Positions 51,560 to 59,869 of a DNA stretch of 64,000 bases are shown here, in pieces (positions within the stretch are counted from its first letter, which is position 1; each line of letters begins with the position of its first letter). The notes under the pieces were generated by a model that was given only the letters and a program-made list of their open reading frames with translations, did no database searches and was not told the origin of the DNA. The position numbers were made by a program, and so were the translations under genes. This DNA comes from Flavihumibacter sp. UBA7668 (lineage in GTDB: Bacteria > Bacteroidota > Bacteroidia > Chitinophagales > Chitinophagaceae): positions 199,951 to 263,950 of the forward strand of contig NZ_DLHM01000005.1 of the NCBI RefSeq assembly GCF_002483205.1, written 5' to 3'.

Positions 51560-52308
51560 TGAAAACGAAGATGAAAGCAATGATTTTTGCTGCCGGACTG
51601 GGCACCCGGTTCAAACCCTGGACAGACCATCATCCAAAAGCATTGGCGATGGTAAATGGTAAGTCATTATTGCAACGGAATATCGAATATCTGCAGCAAT
51701 ATGGAATTCGTGAAGTAGTGGTGAATGTGCATCATTTCGCAGATCAGATTATAACAGCTGTTGAAAATTCAGGGGGATGGGGGTCTGCTGTTATGATCAG
51801 TAATGAAAGCAACGAGGTTTTAGAAACTGGAGGTGGTTTGCTGAAAGCGGCCAGCCTGTTGAAGGGTAGTCCGTTTATTACCATCAATGCAGATGTGCTA
51901 ACAGAACTGGACCTGAATAAATTGATGCAGTTTCATGAGCAGGAGCAGGCTTTAATCAGCTTCGGTATAACAGATCGGAAAAGTACCCGGAATTTTTTAT
52001 TTGACGAAAACAGCCGTTTACAGGGCTGGGTAAATTTAGCAACCGGTCAATTTAGATTCCCGCCCGGGTCTGTTTATACTGCAGAAAATGCGATGGACCA
52101 ATTAACCCCCAAAGCCTATAGTACGGTGGTGGTTTTTTCTCCTGAAATATTTTCGCTGATCAAACAGGAAGGGAAGTTTTCTCTGGTAGATGTATACCTG
52201 GATCTGGCAGCCGACCATAAAATAATGGGATTTGACCATAGTGGCGATCGGTTTATTGATGTAGGGAAACCTGAAAGTGTGGCTCAGGCTGAAAAGCTTT
52301 TCAAATAA
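51556..52308 (+). CDS. Sugar-1-phosphate nucleotidyltransferase (MurU/HddC-like)
   Basis: The 250-residue protein (start at the ATGATG overlapping the previous stop) has the nucleotidyltransferase signature 'AMIFAAGLGTRFKPWTDHHPKALAMVNGKSLLQRNIEYLQQYGI' and 'GSPFITINADVLTELD' (metal-binding Asp), then a later 'FIDVGKPESVAQAEKLF'. It would join NTP and a sugar-1-phosphate. With the AmgK-like kinase upstream, the likely reaction is MurNAc-1-P plus UTP to UDP-MurNAc in peptidoglycan recycling. Other sugars such as mannose or heptose remain possible. Confidence 0.88.
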   Translation: MMKTKMKAMIFAAGLGTRFKPWTDHHPKALAMVNGKSLLQRNIEYLQQYGIREVVVNVHHFADQIITAVENSGGWGSAVMISNESNEVLETGGGLLKAASLLKGSPFITINADVLTELDLNKLMQFHEQEQALISFGITDRKSTRNFLFDENSRLQGWVNLATGQFRFPPGSVYTAENAMDQLTPKAYSTVVVFSPEIFSLIKQEGKFSLVDVYLDLAADHKIMGFDHSGDRFIDVGKPESVAQAEKLFK

Positions 52309-52427
52309 TGTCGTTGGGGTTACTAATTGAACGATTACTGGTAAAATTTTCACAAGGAGCCCTTAGTCTTTCCATAGGTGCAGGAATAAGTTAACTTTAA
52401 GCAACGATTTGTAGCTATTCCTTCGCC

Positions 52428-55322
52428 ATGCAAAAAATGAAACGACCGAATAAAAAGTGGCTGATCCTGGCCCTTGGACTTATTGTAGTAGGTGTCCTGT
52501 CCTGGGCTATTAGCCAGGCTGCACGCGATCGCGGAGCACCTGTAGATTTCAGTACAGAAGTAAAACCCATTCTCAATAAAAATTGTATTTCCTGTCACGG
52601 TGGCGTAAAAGCCAAAGGCGGATTCAGTTTGTTATTTGAAGACGAAGCTTTTCGGGAAACCGAATCAGGAAAACCTGCCATTATCAAAGGAAATCCGGAT
52701 GCAAGCGAAATGATCCGGCGTTTAACGCTGGATGATCCGGAAGAGCGGATGCCGTTTGAACACGATCCATTATCCAAAGAAGATATTGCTACGCTTCGCA
52801 GATGGATCAAACAGGGTGCACCCTGGGGCGATCATTGGGCCTACCTTCCTGTAAAAGAACCAACCGAAAAAAAATCCATCGATTCCTATATAAAAGAAGA
52901 GTTGGATAAACAGGGATTGACTGGATCTGGCAGGGCAGATGCATCCGTTTTGGTAAGAAGAGTTGGGCTTGATCTGATCGGATTATATCCCGAAAAAGCA
53001 TGGGCGGATAAATTTATTCAGGCAGATGGATCAGCGGCAGCATACGAAGAATTGGTTGACAGTCTCCTGGCATCTCCCCGTTTTGGCGAACGTTGGGCTT
53101 CCATGTGGCTGGATCTGGCACGATATGCCGATACCAAAGGCTATGAATCCGATGGTCATCGACATGCATGGCCCTATCGCGATTGGGTGATTAAGGCCTT
53201 TAATAAGGATATGCCCTATGATCAGTTTATTAAAGAACAAATGGCCGGTGATTTGCTGCCTAATCCAACCGATGAGCAGTTGATTGCTACCGGATTTCAC
53301 CGCAATTCCATGACCAATGATGAAGGTGGAACAGATAATGAGGAGTTCAGGGTGGCCGCAGTAATGGACCGGATCAATACCAGTTGGGAAGCCATTATGA
53401 GTACCACCTTCTCCTGTGTTCAATGTCATAGTCACCCGTACGATCCGTTTAAACACGATGAGTACTATAAATTCCTGGCTTACTTTAATAATACCAGAGA
53501 TGAAGATGTACCCGGTGAATATCCCTGGCTGCGGCAATTAACCCCGGATATGGAGAAGGAACTGGATTGGGTAATGGATTGGATAAAGCAGAAGGGAGAA
53601 GGGAAAGAGGAGAAGGGCGAATGGGTGAAGGAGATGGTGAAGTTTTATCAGCCGGCCGTGAATTCAACCACAGCAGATAGTCTGGAGAACGCGGTGATTG
53701 GAAATATGAACTATGCCCTCATTTTCAAAAATCGCTCATCGGCCCGATTTAAGAATATCGACCTGAACGGCGCAGAACAAATGATCTGGCAGTTTTACTG
53801 TAATAAACCCGGCGGGGAATTAACCCTCCGGATTGATTCGCCAGACGGTCCCATTATTTCGAAAGCACCCCTTGCTGCAAAGGATCAATGGCGATATGAA
53901 TCCGTTTCCTTCCCCAAACAGGAAGGCGTACATGATATTTATGTTCAGTTTGAACGGCCGGCAAAAGCAACAGAAAAAGATGATTTTACCATCACCTTCA
54001 ACTGGTTGTCCTTTGTGCCAGCTTTCCCGGGCAAAGGAAAGCCAGGATATGAGCTGGCCTACCAGCGATATTGGAAATTGCTTACGCAAAATGTTCCCGG
54101 AATTCCGATCCTTTATGAAAACCCTGCCAGCCTTCATCGAACCACCCGCGTTTTTGAACGGGGAAATCGGCTGACCCTTGGCGCTGAAGTGAATCCGGCG
54201 GTGCCTGCCTCCCTGGTGAAAAATATGAAAATGGTGCAAAACGAACTGCCATCCAATCGACTGGAACTCGCAGATTGGATGACTGATCCCAGAAATCCCC
54301 TGGTATCCAGAACCCTGGTCAATCGCCTTTGGGAACAGTTGTTTGGAACCGGCCTCGTTGAAACTTTGGAAGATATGGGAACACAGGGAGCCAATCCAAC
54401 ACATCAGGCATTGCTGGATGACTTATCCTGGAAATTGGTTCATGAGTATAAATGGAGCATCAAAAAAATGCTCAAAGAAATGGTGATGAGCGCTACCTAT
54501 CAACAGGACAGCAAGGTTCAACCATTGCACCTGGAAAAAGATGCCGCCAATAAATACTATGCACGCGGACCAAGACTGCGCCTGAGCGCCGAACAAATAA
54601 GAGACCAGCACCTTCAGGTAAGTGGTAAACTGAGTGATAAAATGTACGGTCCGGGTGTAATGCCCTGGCAACCCGAAGGCATTTGGTTATCGCCCTACAA
54701 CGGATCAAAATGGGTGAAAAGTGAGGGAGAAGATCAATATCGCCGGGCGGTTTATACCTATTGGAAACGCTCAGCGCCCTACCCAAGTATGATGAATTTT
54801 GATGGCGCCCAACGCGTTGTTTGTAATGCCAGGAGAATTCGAACCAATACCCCCCTGCAGGCACTGGTAACCCTCAATGATTCGGTATATATTGATTTGG
54901 CCAGGCATTTTGCGGCGAGAATGGAGAGGAAGGGGGAAAAAGGAGAAAAAGGAGAAAGAGGAGAAAAAGGAGAAAAAGGAGAAAAAGGAGAAAGAGGAGG
55001 AAGAGGAGGAAGAGGAGAAAAAGGAGGAAGGGGGGTGGAGGAGATGGTGAAATGGGGGTATCGGGAGCTGTTGTTCAGGGAGATAAATCAGGAGCAGTTG
55101 AGCGCGATGACGTCCCTTTATGCAAAGGCGATGAAGGAATTTGAAGCCAACCCAGATCAGTTGGCGGAATTTTTAGGAACGGAGAGCCTCGAAGCCAATT
55201 ACGGAGTTAAACACGGAAAGGTGCTCAAAAATGAGTATGCGCAGAATGCCGCGCACAGGGCGTCCCTCATCATTGTAGCCAATGCGATGCTGAACATGGA
55301 TGAAGTAATTGTAAAAAATTAA
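52428..55322 (+). CDS. Planctomycete-type cytochrome C/DUF1549/DUF1553 protein
   Basis: The 964-residue protein has an N-terminal membrane anchor (about 10-30), then a PSCyt1 domain with a haem motif CX2CH ('NCISCHGGVKAKGGF'), DUF1549 (about 145-340, 'WASMWLDLARYADTKGYESDGHRHAWPYRDWVIKAFN', 'STTFSCVQCHSHPYDPF') and DUF1553 (about 600-940, 'RLELADWMTDPRNPLVSRTLVNRLWEQLFGTGLV', 'YARGPRLRLSAEQIRDQHL'). Such proteins occur next to DUF1501 proteins, as here, and are thought to act in periplasmic electron transfer on polymers. Two purine repeats lie in frame: one at 53587-53640 and a collagen-like (Gly-X-Y) run at 54924-55036. Confidence 0.9.
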   Translation: MQKMKRPNKKWLILALGLIVVGVLSWAISQAARDRGAPVDFSTEVKPILNKNCISCHGGVKAKGGFSLLFEDEAFRETESGKPAIIKGNPDASEMIRRLTLDDPEERMPFEHDPLSKEDIATLRRWIKQGAPWGDHWAYLPVKEPTEKKSIDSYIKEELDKQGLTGSGRADASVLVRRVGLDLIGLYPEKAWADKFIQADGSAAAYEELVDSLLASPRFGERWASMWLDLARYADTKGYESDGHRHAWPYRDWVIKAFNKDMPYDQFIKEQMAGDLLPNPTDEQLIATGFHRNSMTNDEGGTDNEEFRVAAVMDRINTSWEAIMSTTFSCVQCHSHPYDPFKHDEYYKFLAYFNNTRDEDVPGEYPWLRQLTPDMEKELDWVMDWIKQKGEGKEEKGEWVKEMVKFYQPAVNSTTADSLENAVIGNMNYALIFKNRSSARFKNIDLNGAEQMIWQFYCNKPGGELTLRIDSPDGPIISKAPLAAKDQWRYESVSFPKQEGVHDIYVQFERPAKATEKDDFTITFNWLSFVPAFPGKGKPGYELAYQRYWKLLTQNVPGIPILYENPASLHRTTRVFERGNRLTLGAEVNPAVPASLVKNMKMVQNELPSNRLELADWMTDPRNPLVSRTLVNRLWEQLFGTGLVETLEDMGTQGANPTHQALLDDLSWKLVHEYKWSIKKMLKEMVMSATYQQDSKVQPLHLEKDAANKYYARGPRLRLSAEQIRDQHLQVSGKLSDKMYGPGVMPWQPEGIWLSPYNGSKWVKSEGEDQYRRAVYTYWKRSAPYPSMMNFDGAQRVVCNARRIRTNTPLQALVTLNDSVYIDLARHFAARMERKGEKGEKGERGEKGEKGEKGERGGRGGRGEKGGRGVEEMVKWGYRELLFREINQEQLSAMTSLYAKAMKEFEANPDQLAEFLGTESLEANYGVKHGKVLKNEYAQNAAHRASLIIVANAMLNMDEVIVKN
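53587..53640 (+). repeat. Short GGAGAAGGG-type purine repeat in the cytochrome/DUF1549 gene
   Basis: About five imperfect units encode 'KQKGEGKEEKGEWVKEM', an in-frame charged insert after the DUF1549 part. The same unit is expanded further on at 54924. Confidence 0.65.
54924..55036 (+). repeat. GGAGAAAAA tandem repeat encoding a collagen-like run
   Basis: About twelve 9-base units (GGAGAAAAA, GGAGAAAGA, GGAGGAAGA) are in frame and encode consecutive Gly-Glu-Lys, Gly-Glu-Arg and Gly-Gly-Arg triplets within the DUF1553 part. Confidence 0.95.
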
Positions 55323-55342
55323 GCTCAGGTAAAAACGAAGCT

Positions 55343-56884
55343 ATGACAAGAGACGAATTGCATGCAAAACGGTTGGCGAAAGAGGCAGAAACGGCCTACC
55401 TGCAATTGCATACCAGACGGCATTTTCTGAAAGAAAGTGCCATGGGGCTGGGGGCATTGGCAATGGGTACACTATTAGGCGGATGCGGGCTTTCTGCTGT
55501 TGATAAAATGGCCAGAGAGGCGGCTAATAGCGGAGCTAACCCACTCGCTGAATTTGATCCCGCCAGACCCTTATTACCTAAAGCACCTCCTTTTGCTGCA
55601 CGCGCCAAGAGTGTGATTTATTTGCATATGGCAGGCGCGCCATCGCAATTGGAACTCTTCGATTTTAAACCGGAATTAATGAAAATGGACGGACAGGATT
55701 GTCCGCCTAGTCTGCTTGCAGGCAAACAATTTGCCTTTATTACCGGAGTACCCAAAATGCTCGGGCCGCAGGCCAGCTTTCAGCAACGCGGACAATCCGG
55801 TGCCTGGATCAGTGATCACCTACCCCATTTTTCCACTATGGCAGATGAGGTTAGTTTTCTGAAAGCAGTTACTACGGATCAGTTCAATCATGCCCCTGCT
55901 CAGTTGTTAATGCATACAGGCTCCGCACGCCTTGGCCGGCCCTCCATGGGCTCCTGGGTAACCTATGGTTTGGGAACGGAAAATCAGAACCTGCCCGGAT
56001 TTGTGGTGCTTACAAGTGGAGGAAGTTTTCCCGATGCAGGTAAAAGTGTTTGGGGAAGCGGGTTTTTGCCATCGGTTTATCAGGGGGTGCAGTGCAGAAG
56101 TGAGGGCGATCCGGTCTTGTTTATAAAGGATCCGCATGGCATGAGCCGCGATTTGCGAAAAGCAAGTATCGATGCCATCAATCAGGCCAATGCAGCATCG
56201 TATGAAGAATACAAAGATCCCGAAACCCTGAGCCGGATTTCACAATATGAAATGGCGTATCGCATGCAAATCACGGCGCCTGAAGTAATGAACATAAACG
56301 ATGAGCCCGATTACATTCATGAAATGTACGGCACTCAGCCGGGTAAATCCTGTTTTGCCAACAACGCCCTGCTGGCCAGAAAGCTGGTGGAGAAAGGCGT
56401 TCGGTATGTGCAGTTGTTTGATTGGGGATGGGATGCTCATGGCGATAATGCGGGCAACTCTTTAAACCTGGGAATCATCAATAAATACCGCAGTGTGGAT
56501 AAGGCGATGACAGCCCTGCTGCTCGATCTCAAACAAAGAGGTTTGCTGGATGAAACCCTGGTTGTTTGGGGTGGGGAATTTGGTCGCACCCCCATGATGG
56601 AAAATCGCAATGGTGTTCAGAATCCGTACAAGGGAAGAGATCATCATACCGATGCCTTCACGATTTGGATGGCGGGTGGCGGCATCAAAAAAGGATTCAG
56701 TTATGGTGAAACGGATGAAATCGGTTATAGTCCGGTTAGTGGTAAAGTTGAAGCCTTCGATATTCAGGCAACCATCCTGCATCAATTAGGATTTGATCAC
56801 GAAAAATTTACCTTTCCCTTCCAGGGCCGCCCCTTCCGACTGACCGACGTCGGCGGAAAAGTGATTGAGGAGATAATAACGTGA
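55343..56884 (+). CDS. DUF1501 family exported protein
   Basis: The 513-residue protein has a twin-arginine-type signal ('HTRRHFLKESAMGLGALAMGTLLGG') with a following lipobox-like Cys (GGC). The domain is DUF1501 (alkaline phosphatase-like fold): 'SVIYLHMAGAPSQLELFDFKPELMKMDGQDCPPSLL', 'TDQFNHAPAQLLMHTGSARLGRPSMGSWVTYGLGTENQNLPGFVVL', 'LLDLKQRGLLDETLVVWGGEFGRTPMMEN' and 'GRDHHTDAFTIWMAGGGIKKG'. It is 20 bases after the DUF1549/DUF1553 gene, its usual partner. The TGA stop is part of a GTGAAAGG repeat. Confidence 0.92.
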   Translation: MTRDELHAKRLAKEAETAYLQLHTRRHFLKESAMGLGALAMGTLLGGCGLSAVDKMAREAANSGANPLAEFDPARPLLPKAPPFAARAKSVIYLHMAGAPSQLELFDFKPELMKMDGQDCPPSLLAGKQFAFITGVPKMLGPQASFQQRGQSGAWISDHLPHFSTMADEVSFLKAVTTDQFNHAPAQLLMHTGSARLGRPSMGSWVTYGLGTENQNLPGFVVLTSGGSFPDAGKSVWGSGFLPSVYQGVQCRSEGDPVLFIKDPHGMSRDLRKASIDAINQANAASYEEYKDPETLSRISQYEMAYRMQITAPEVMNINDEPDYIHEMYGTQPGKSCFANNALLARKLVEKGVRYVQLFDWGWDAHGDNAGNSLNLGIINKYRSVDKAMTALLLDLKQRGLLDETLVVWGGEFGRTPMMENRNGVQNPYKGRDHHTDAFTIWMAGGGIKKGFSYGETDEIGYSPVSGKVEAFDIQATILHQLGFDHEKFTFPFQGRPFRLTDVGGKVIEEIIT

Positions 56885-57085
56885 AAGGTGAAAGGTGAAA
56901 AGTGAAAAGATGTGAAAGAAGTGAAAAGTGAAAGGTGAAAAGTGAAAAGATTTGAAAGGTGAAAAAGAGGTGAAAGGTGAAAAGTGAAAGGTGAAAAGTG
57001 AAAGGTGAAAGGTGAGAAAGAGGTGAAAAGTGAAAGGCGAGAGGTTAAAGTTGTGAATGGTGAATAGTGAAAAAAAGTGAAAAGG
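56883..57085. repeat. Long GTGAAAGG/GTGAAAAG tandem repeat
   Basis: About 200 bases of 7- to 9-base units (GTGAAAGG, GTGAAAAG, GTGAAAGA) begin in the TGA stop of the DUF1501 gene. The remaining stretch to 57190 shows no gene. The region 56885-57232 is therefore repeat and AT-rich spacer only. Confidence 0.95.
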
Positions 57086-57197
57086 AACCCCCGGAATTGT
57101 TAGATGAATATGATTACTTTATTGTTTTTAAAAAATATAAAATAATAACGATGCTTGATATTAGTGCCTGTATTTAATAACAGTTGGGTGCCCAACT

Positions 57198-57232
57198 TTT
57201 TACTTTTTACTCTTTACTTTTTACTTTTTCAC
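57198..57232. repeat. TACTTTTTACT-type repeat before the DUF2231 gene
   Basis: Four or five 7- to 8-base units (TTTACTTT, TTTACTCT) end directly at the ATG at 57233. A longer frame starting at TTG 57155 would translate this repeat and is rejected. Confidence 0.85.
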
Positions 57233-58708
57233 ATGCTTGAATTCTTCGGTCGCTTTCATCCCATACTTGTTCATTTGCCTATCGGATTTTTGATACTTGC
57301 CGTGCTGTTTCAGTGGATCGGCAGGTGGTCGGGTTATTCCTATCTCCGATTGTCTGTTCCGGTAATATTGGTCCTGGGCATGCTGAGTGCTTTGTTTGCC
57401 TGTGTAACCGGATTGGCATTATCCGGCACGGCAGACTATCCCGAATCCTTGCTGGGCTGGCACCAGTGGATGGGTATTGGTACCACCGTTTTATCGCTCG
57501 GCATGTTTTGGGCAGTTCAGCGGAAGAAAACAAGGGAAACCAATTTAATTGCCGTAATGCTGTTGGCAGGCATAACCATAACCGGACATATGGGCGGATC
57601 ACTAACCCATGGCGAAGATTATCTTTCATTCGGTCCGGCTGAAATTAAACCTACCCTGGCGCCAATTGCCGATATTCAGGCTGTTCACGCCTACAACGAT
57701 CTGGTTCAACCAATTTTTGAAGCGCGTTGCGTCAGTTGTCATGGTGCTTCCAAACAGAAAGGGAATTTACGGCTCGATGAACCTTCTTTTATTTTAAAGG
57801 GTGGGGAAGACGGACTGGCTGTAAAACCAAAGGATGTTGAAAACAGCGAACTGATAAAACGATTGCTGCTGCCACAGGATGCTAAAAAACACATGCCTCC
57901 GATTTCGAAGGCACAACTTACCGGCGCTGAAATTCAATTCCTGCAATGGTGGGTGCGGACCGGAGCAGATTTTGAACAGAAAATAAATGCATTACCGCAA
58001 ACAGCGCAGGATAAGCAGATCTTGTTGGATTTACAAACAGCTTCTCAGGATACGGGAAATTTAACGAAAGCGGGTAGTAAAGGGGCGACAGGTGATGGGG
58101 CTGCAGCTAAGGGTTCCGCTGCTGCTCCCGGCAATCCTTCCGGCGTTCGGAAAGTTTTTTCGCTGGCTGCATCCATTCCTGAACAACCCGTTCAAGCTGC
58201 TAAGGCAGATCTTGTTCAGCGCTTAAAAGAGCTTGGCGTGGTGGTGTTACCGGTTAATCGTGAATCGGCGTATTTGTCGGTAAATTTTGTTACTGTAGGC
58301 AAACTGATTCCGGATAGCGCCATCGCTTTGCTGGAAGGTATAAAAGAACAGTTGATCTGGTTGAAACTGGATGATGTGCAATTGAGTCCGGCTGCATTTT
58401 CCCTGATCGGAAAATTGAATAGGCTTACCCGGCTTCAATTGAGTAATTCCAATTTATCGGATGAATCCATTGGCAACCTGCAAAACCTAAAGGAATTGCA
58501 ATGGCTGAACCTGGTGGGTTCAAAGGTTACAACGCAGGGCTTGTTGAAACTGGGTACACTACCAAAACTGCAACAGCTCTTTTTATACAGAGCCGCTTTT
58601 TCAACCACCGACCTCGCAACATTGCAACAGGCTTTTCCGGCTGTCCAAATCGATACCGGCAACTATCGCCTCCCCCTCCTCCCCGGCGACACCTCCCTCG
58701 TGAAGTAA
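57233..58708 (+). CDS. DUF2231 membrane, c-type cytochrome and LRR protein
   Basis: The 491-residue protein begins with a four-helix membrane part of DUF2231 type ('FFGRFHPILVHLPIGFLILAVLFQWIGRW...'; about 1-140). A cytochrome domain follows with CX2CH ('EARCVSCHGASKQKGNLRLDEPS', about 160-250). After a low-complexity Gly/Ala linker (about 285-310, 'GSKGATGDGAAAKGSAAAPG') there are leucine-rich-repeat-like strands (about 380-485, 'LIWLKLDDVQLSPAAFSLIGKLNRLTRLQLSNSNLSDESIGNLQNLKELQWLNL'). It belongs with the two upstream genes. The 69-base palindrome follows the TAA stop after 3 bases. Confidence 0.88.
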   Translation: MLEFFGRFHPILVHLPIGFLILAVLFQWIGRWSGYSYLRLSVPVILVLGMLSALFACVTGLALSGTADYPESLLGWHQWMGIGTTVLSLGMFWAVQRKKTRETNLIAVMLLAGITITGHMGGSLTHGEDYLSFGPAEIKPTLAPIADIQAVHAYNDLVQPIFEARCVSCHGASKQKGNLRLDEPSFILKGGEDGLAVKPKDVENSELIKRLLLPQDAKKHMPPISKAQLTGAEIQFLQWWVRTGADFEQKINALPQTAQDKQILLDLQTASQDTGNLTKAGSKGATGDGAAAKGSAAAPGNPSGVRKVFSLAASIPEQPVQAAKADLVQRLKELGVVVLPVNRESAYLSVNFVTVGKLIPDSAIALLEGIKEQLIWLKLDDVQLSPAAFSLIGKLNRLTRLQLSNSNLSDESIGNLQNLKELQWLNLVGSKVTTQGLLKLGTLPKLQQLFLYRAAFSTTDLATLQQAFPAVQIDTGNYRLPLLPGDTSLVK

Positions 58709-58711
58709 CCC

Positions 58712-58780
58712 CTCCACTCACCGGTCGGGTGGCACCGGTCGGGTGCCACCCGACCGGTGCCACCCGACCGGTGAGTGGAG
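58712..58780. repeat. Perfect 69-base palindrome of CACCCGACCGGTG units
   Basis: Two 34-base arms (58712-58745 and 58747-58780) are exact inverted copies around one base. The arms each hold two copies of the unit. The second arm ends where the -7 element TATATTTG (58781) begins. Confidence 0.95.
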
Positions 58781-58788
58781 TATATTTG
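58781..58788 (+). promoter_or_regulatory. -7 element TATATTTG, abutting the palindrome
   Basis: A perfect TAnnTTTG four bases before the ATG at 58793. The whole -33 region is occupied by the palindrome, and transcription would start at the ATG. Confidence 0.5.
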
Positions 58789-58792
58789 CGGG

Positions 58793-59869
58793 ATGAATAC
58801 GATCGGAGCGAGTTCGTCCATTTTGGCAGCGGCAGAGTTGGGAAGTTTTTTACAATCCGTTTACGGGTGGAATGGGGAAGTGAATTGCCGACTACTAAGG
58901 GCGGGGATTAATCATACTTATTTAGTGGAAATCCGGGAATCGGGATCTGTCGTGTATGACAAAGCCGTACAGAACACTGCACCGATCCAAAAATTCGTGT
59001 TTCGGTTGTACAGCCTGAATTGGCGGAGCCGGGAAGAAATTCTGGCTGAAATCGAATTGATTCAGCAATTAAAAGCCGGAGGGATAGCTGTTTCATACGC
59101 CATCCCAGCCCCTGATGGCGAATTTATTCAGCACGTCATGGCACCAGAGGGACTCCGATACGGCCTGCTGTTTTCCTATGCAGCCGGAGAAAAAATGCAT
59201 CGCTACCCATTGGAAGTTCATCGGGAAGCTGGCCGTATGATGGCCCGGTTTCACCAATTAACCAGCGGACATGAAATTGCACGTGAAACCTATGATTTAG
59301 ATCGCCTCCTCACAAAGCCATTCGAATATATATCCCGCTATTTATCGGCCGATGCAGAAGAAATGATCTATTTGCAGAACCTGAGTATTCGTTTGAAACA
59401 GTTGTTTGAAACTATTGATCCCGGCCTCGGAGCCGCCCCCTCCATCCTCCGCAAAGCTGTGGTACACCTCGATATCTGGTTTGAAAACTTCGCTATAACG
59501 GCGGATCAGCACCTGATTCTGTTTGATTTCGATTTCTGCGGCAATGGCTGGCCGGCGCTTGACCTGGCTTTTTATACCATGCAGGTACATAACAGTGAAC
59601 GGTATGATGCCGCCCTGTATCAGCCTAATCTGGACGCATTTTTGGAAGGGTATCAATCCATTCTTCCAATTTCTGCAGAGGAGCTAAACCTCCTGCCGGA
59701 ACTTGGATTGGCCCTCTATATCTTTTATCTCGGCATCCAGTGCCAGCGCTTCGAAAACTGGTCTAATACCTTCCTGAGCGAAGACTACCTCAAACGCTTT
59801 ATCAATGGCCTCATCCGCCGCTACGAAACAATCTATTCACCCGACCGGTGGTACCGGTCGGGTGGGTGA
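58793..59869 (+). CDS. APH-type phosphotransferase
   Basis: The 358-residue protein is an aminoglycoside phosphotransferase/choline kinase-fold enzyme: 'LLRAGINHTYLVEIRESGSVVYDKA', 'VFRLYSLNWRSREEILAEIELIQQLKAGGIAVS' (ATP-binding lobe), 'KAVVHLDIWFENFAITADQHLILFDFDFCGNGWPALDLAF' (catalytic HxD...N and metal Asp). The substrate is unknown; homoserine kinase ThrB2-like or a small sugar or amino alcohol are candidates. The start at 58793 follows the palindrome and promoter. The last ten residues are encoded by a CACCCGACCGGTG palindrome and the TGA lies in a GGTGAAAGG unit, so the native C-terminus was altered. Confidence 0.85.
   Translation: MNTIGASSSILAAAELGSFLQSVYGWNGEVNCRLLRAGINHTYLVEIRESGSVVYDKAVQNTAPIQKFVFRLYSLNWRSREEILAEIELIQQLKAGGIAVSYAIPAPDGEFIQHVMAPEGLRYGLLFSYAAGEKMHRYPLEVHREAGRMMARFHQLTSGHEIARETYDLDRLLTKPFEYISRYLSADAEEMIYLQNLSIRLKQLFETIDPGLGAAPSILRKAVVHLDIWFENFAITADQHLILFDFDFCGNGWPALDLAFYTMQVHNSERYDAALYQPNLDAFLEGYQSILPISAEELNLLPELGLALYIFYLGIQCQRFENWSNTFLSEDYLKRFINGLIRRYETIYSPDRWYRSGG
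59838..59864. repeat. CACCCGACCGGT palindrome inside the phosphotransferase 3' end
   Basis: Perfect 12-base arms (59838-59849 and 59853-59864) around 3 bases code for the end of the protein ('SPDRWYRSGG'). Confidence 0.92.

Noticed and set aside
56883..57085. CRISPR array
   Set aside because: The units are 7 to 9 bases, tandem and without unique spacers, so this is a simple tandem repeat. The same holds for 45487-45580 and 54924-55036.
57155..57232. Longer start for the DUF2231 gene at 57155 (TTG)
   Set aside because: The extra 26 residues come mostly from the TACTTTTTAC repeat, and the family starts at the ATG at 57233.
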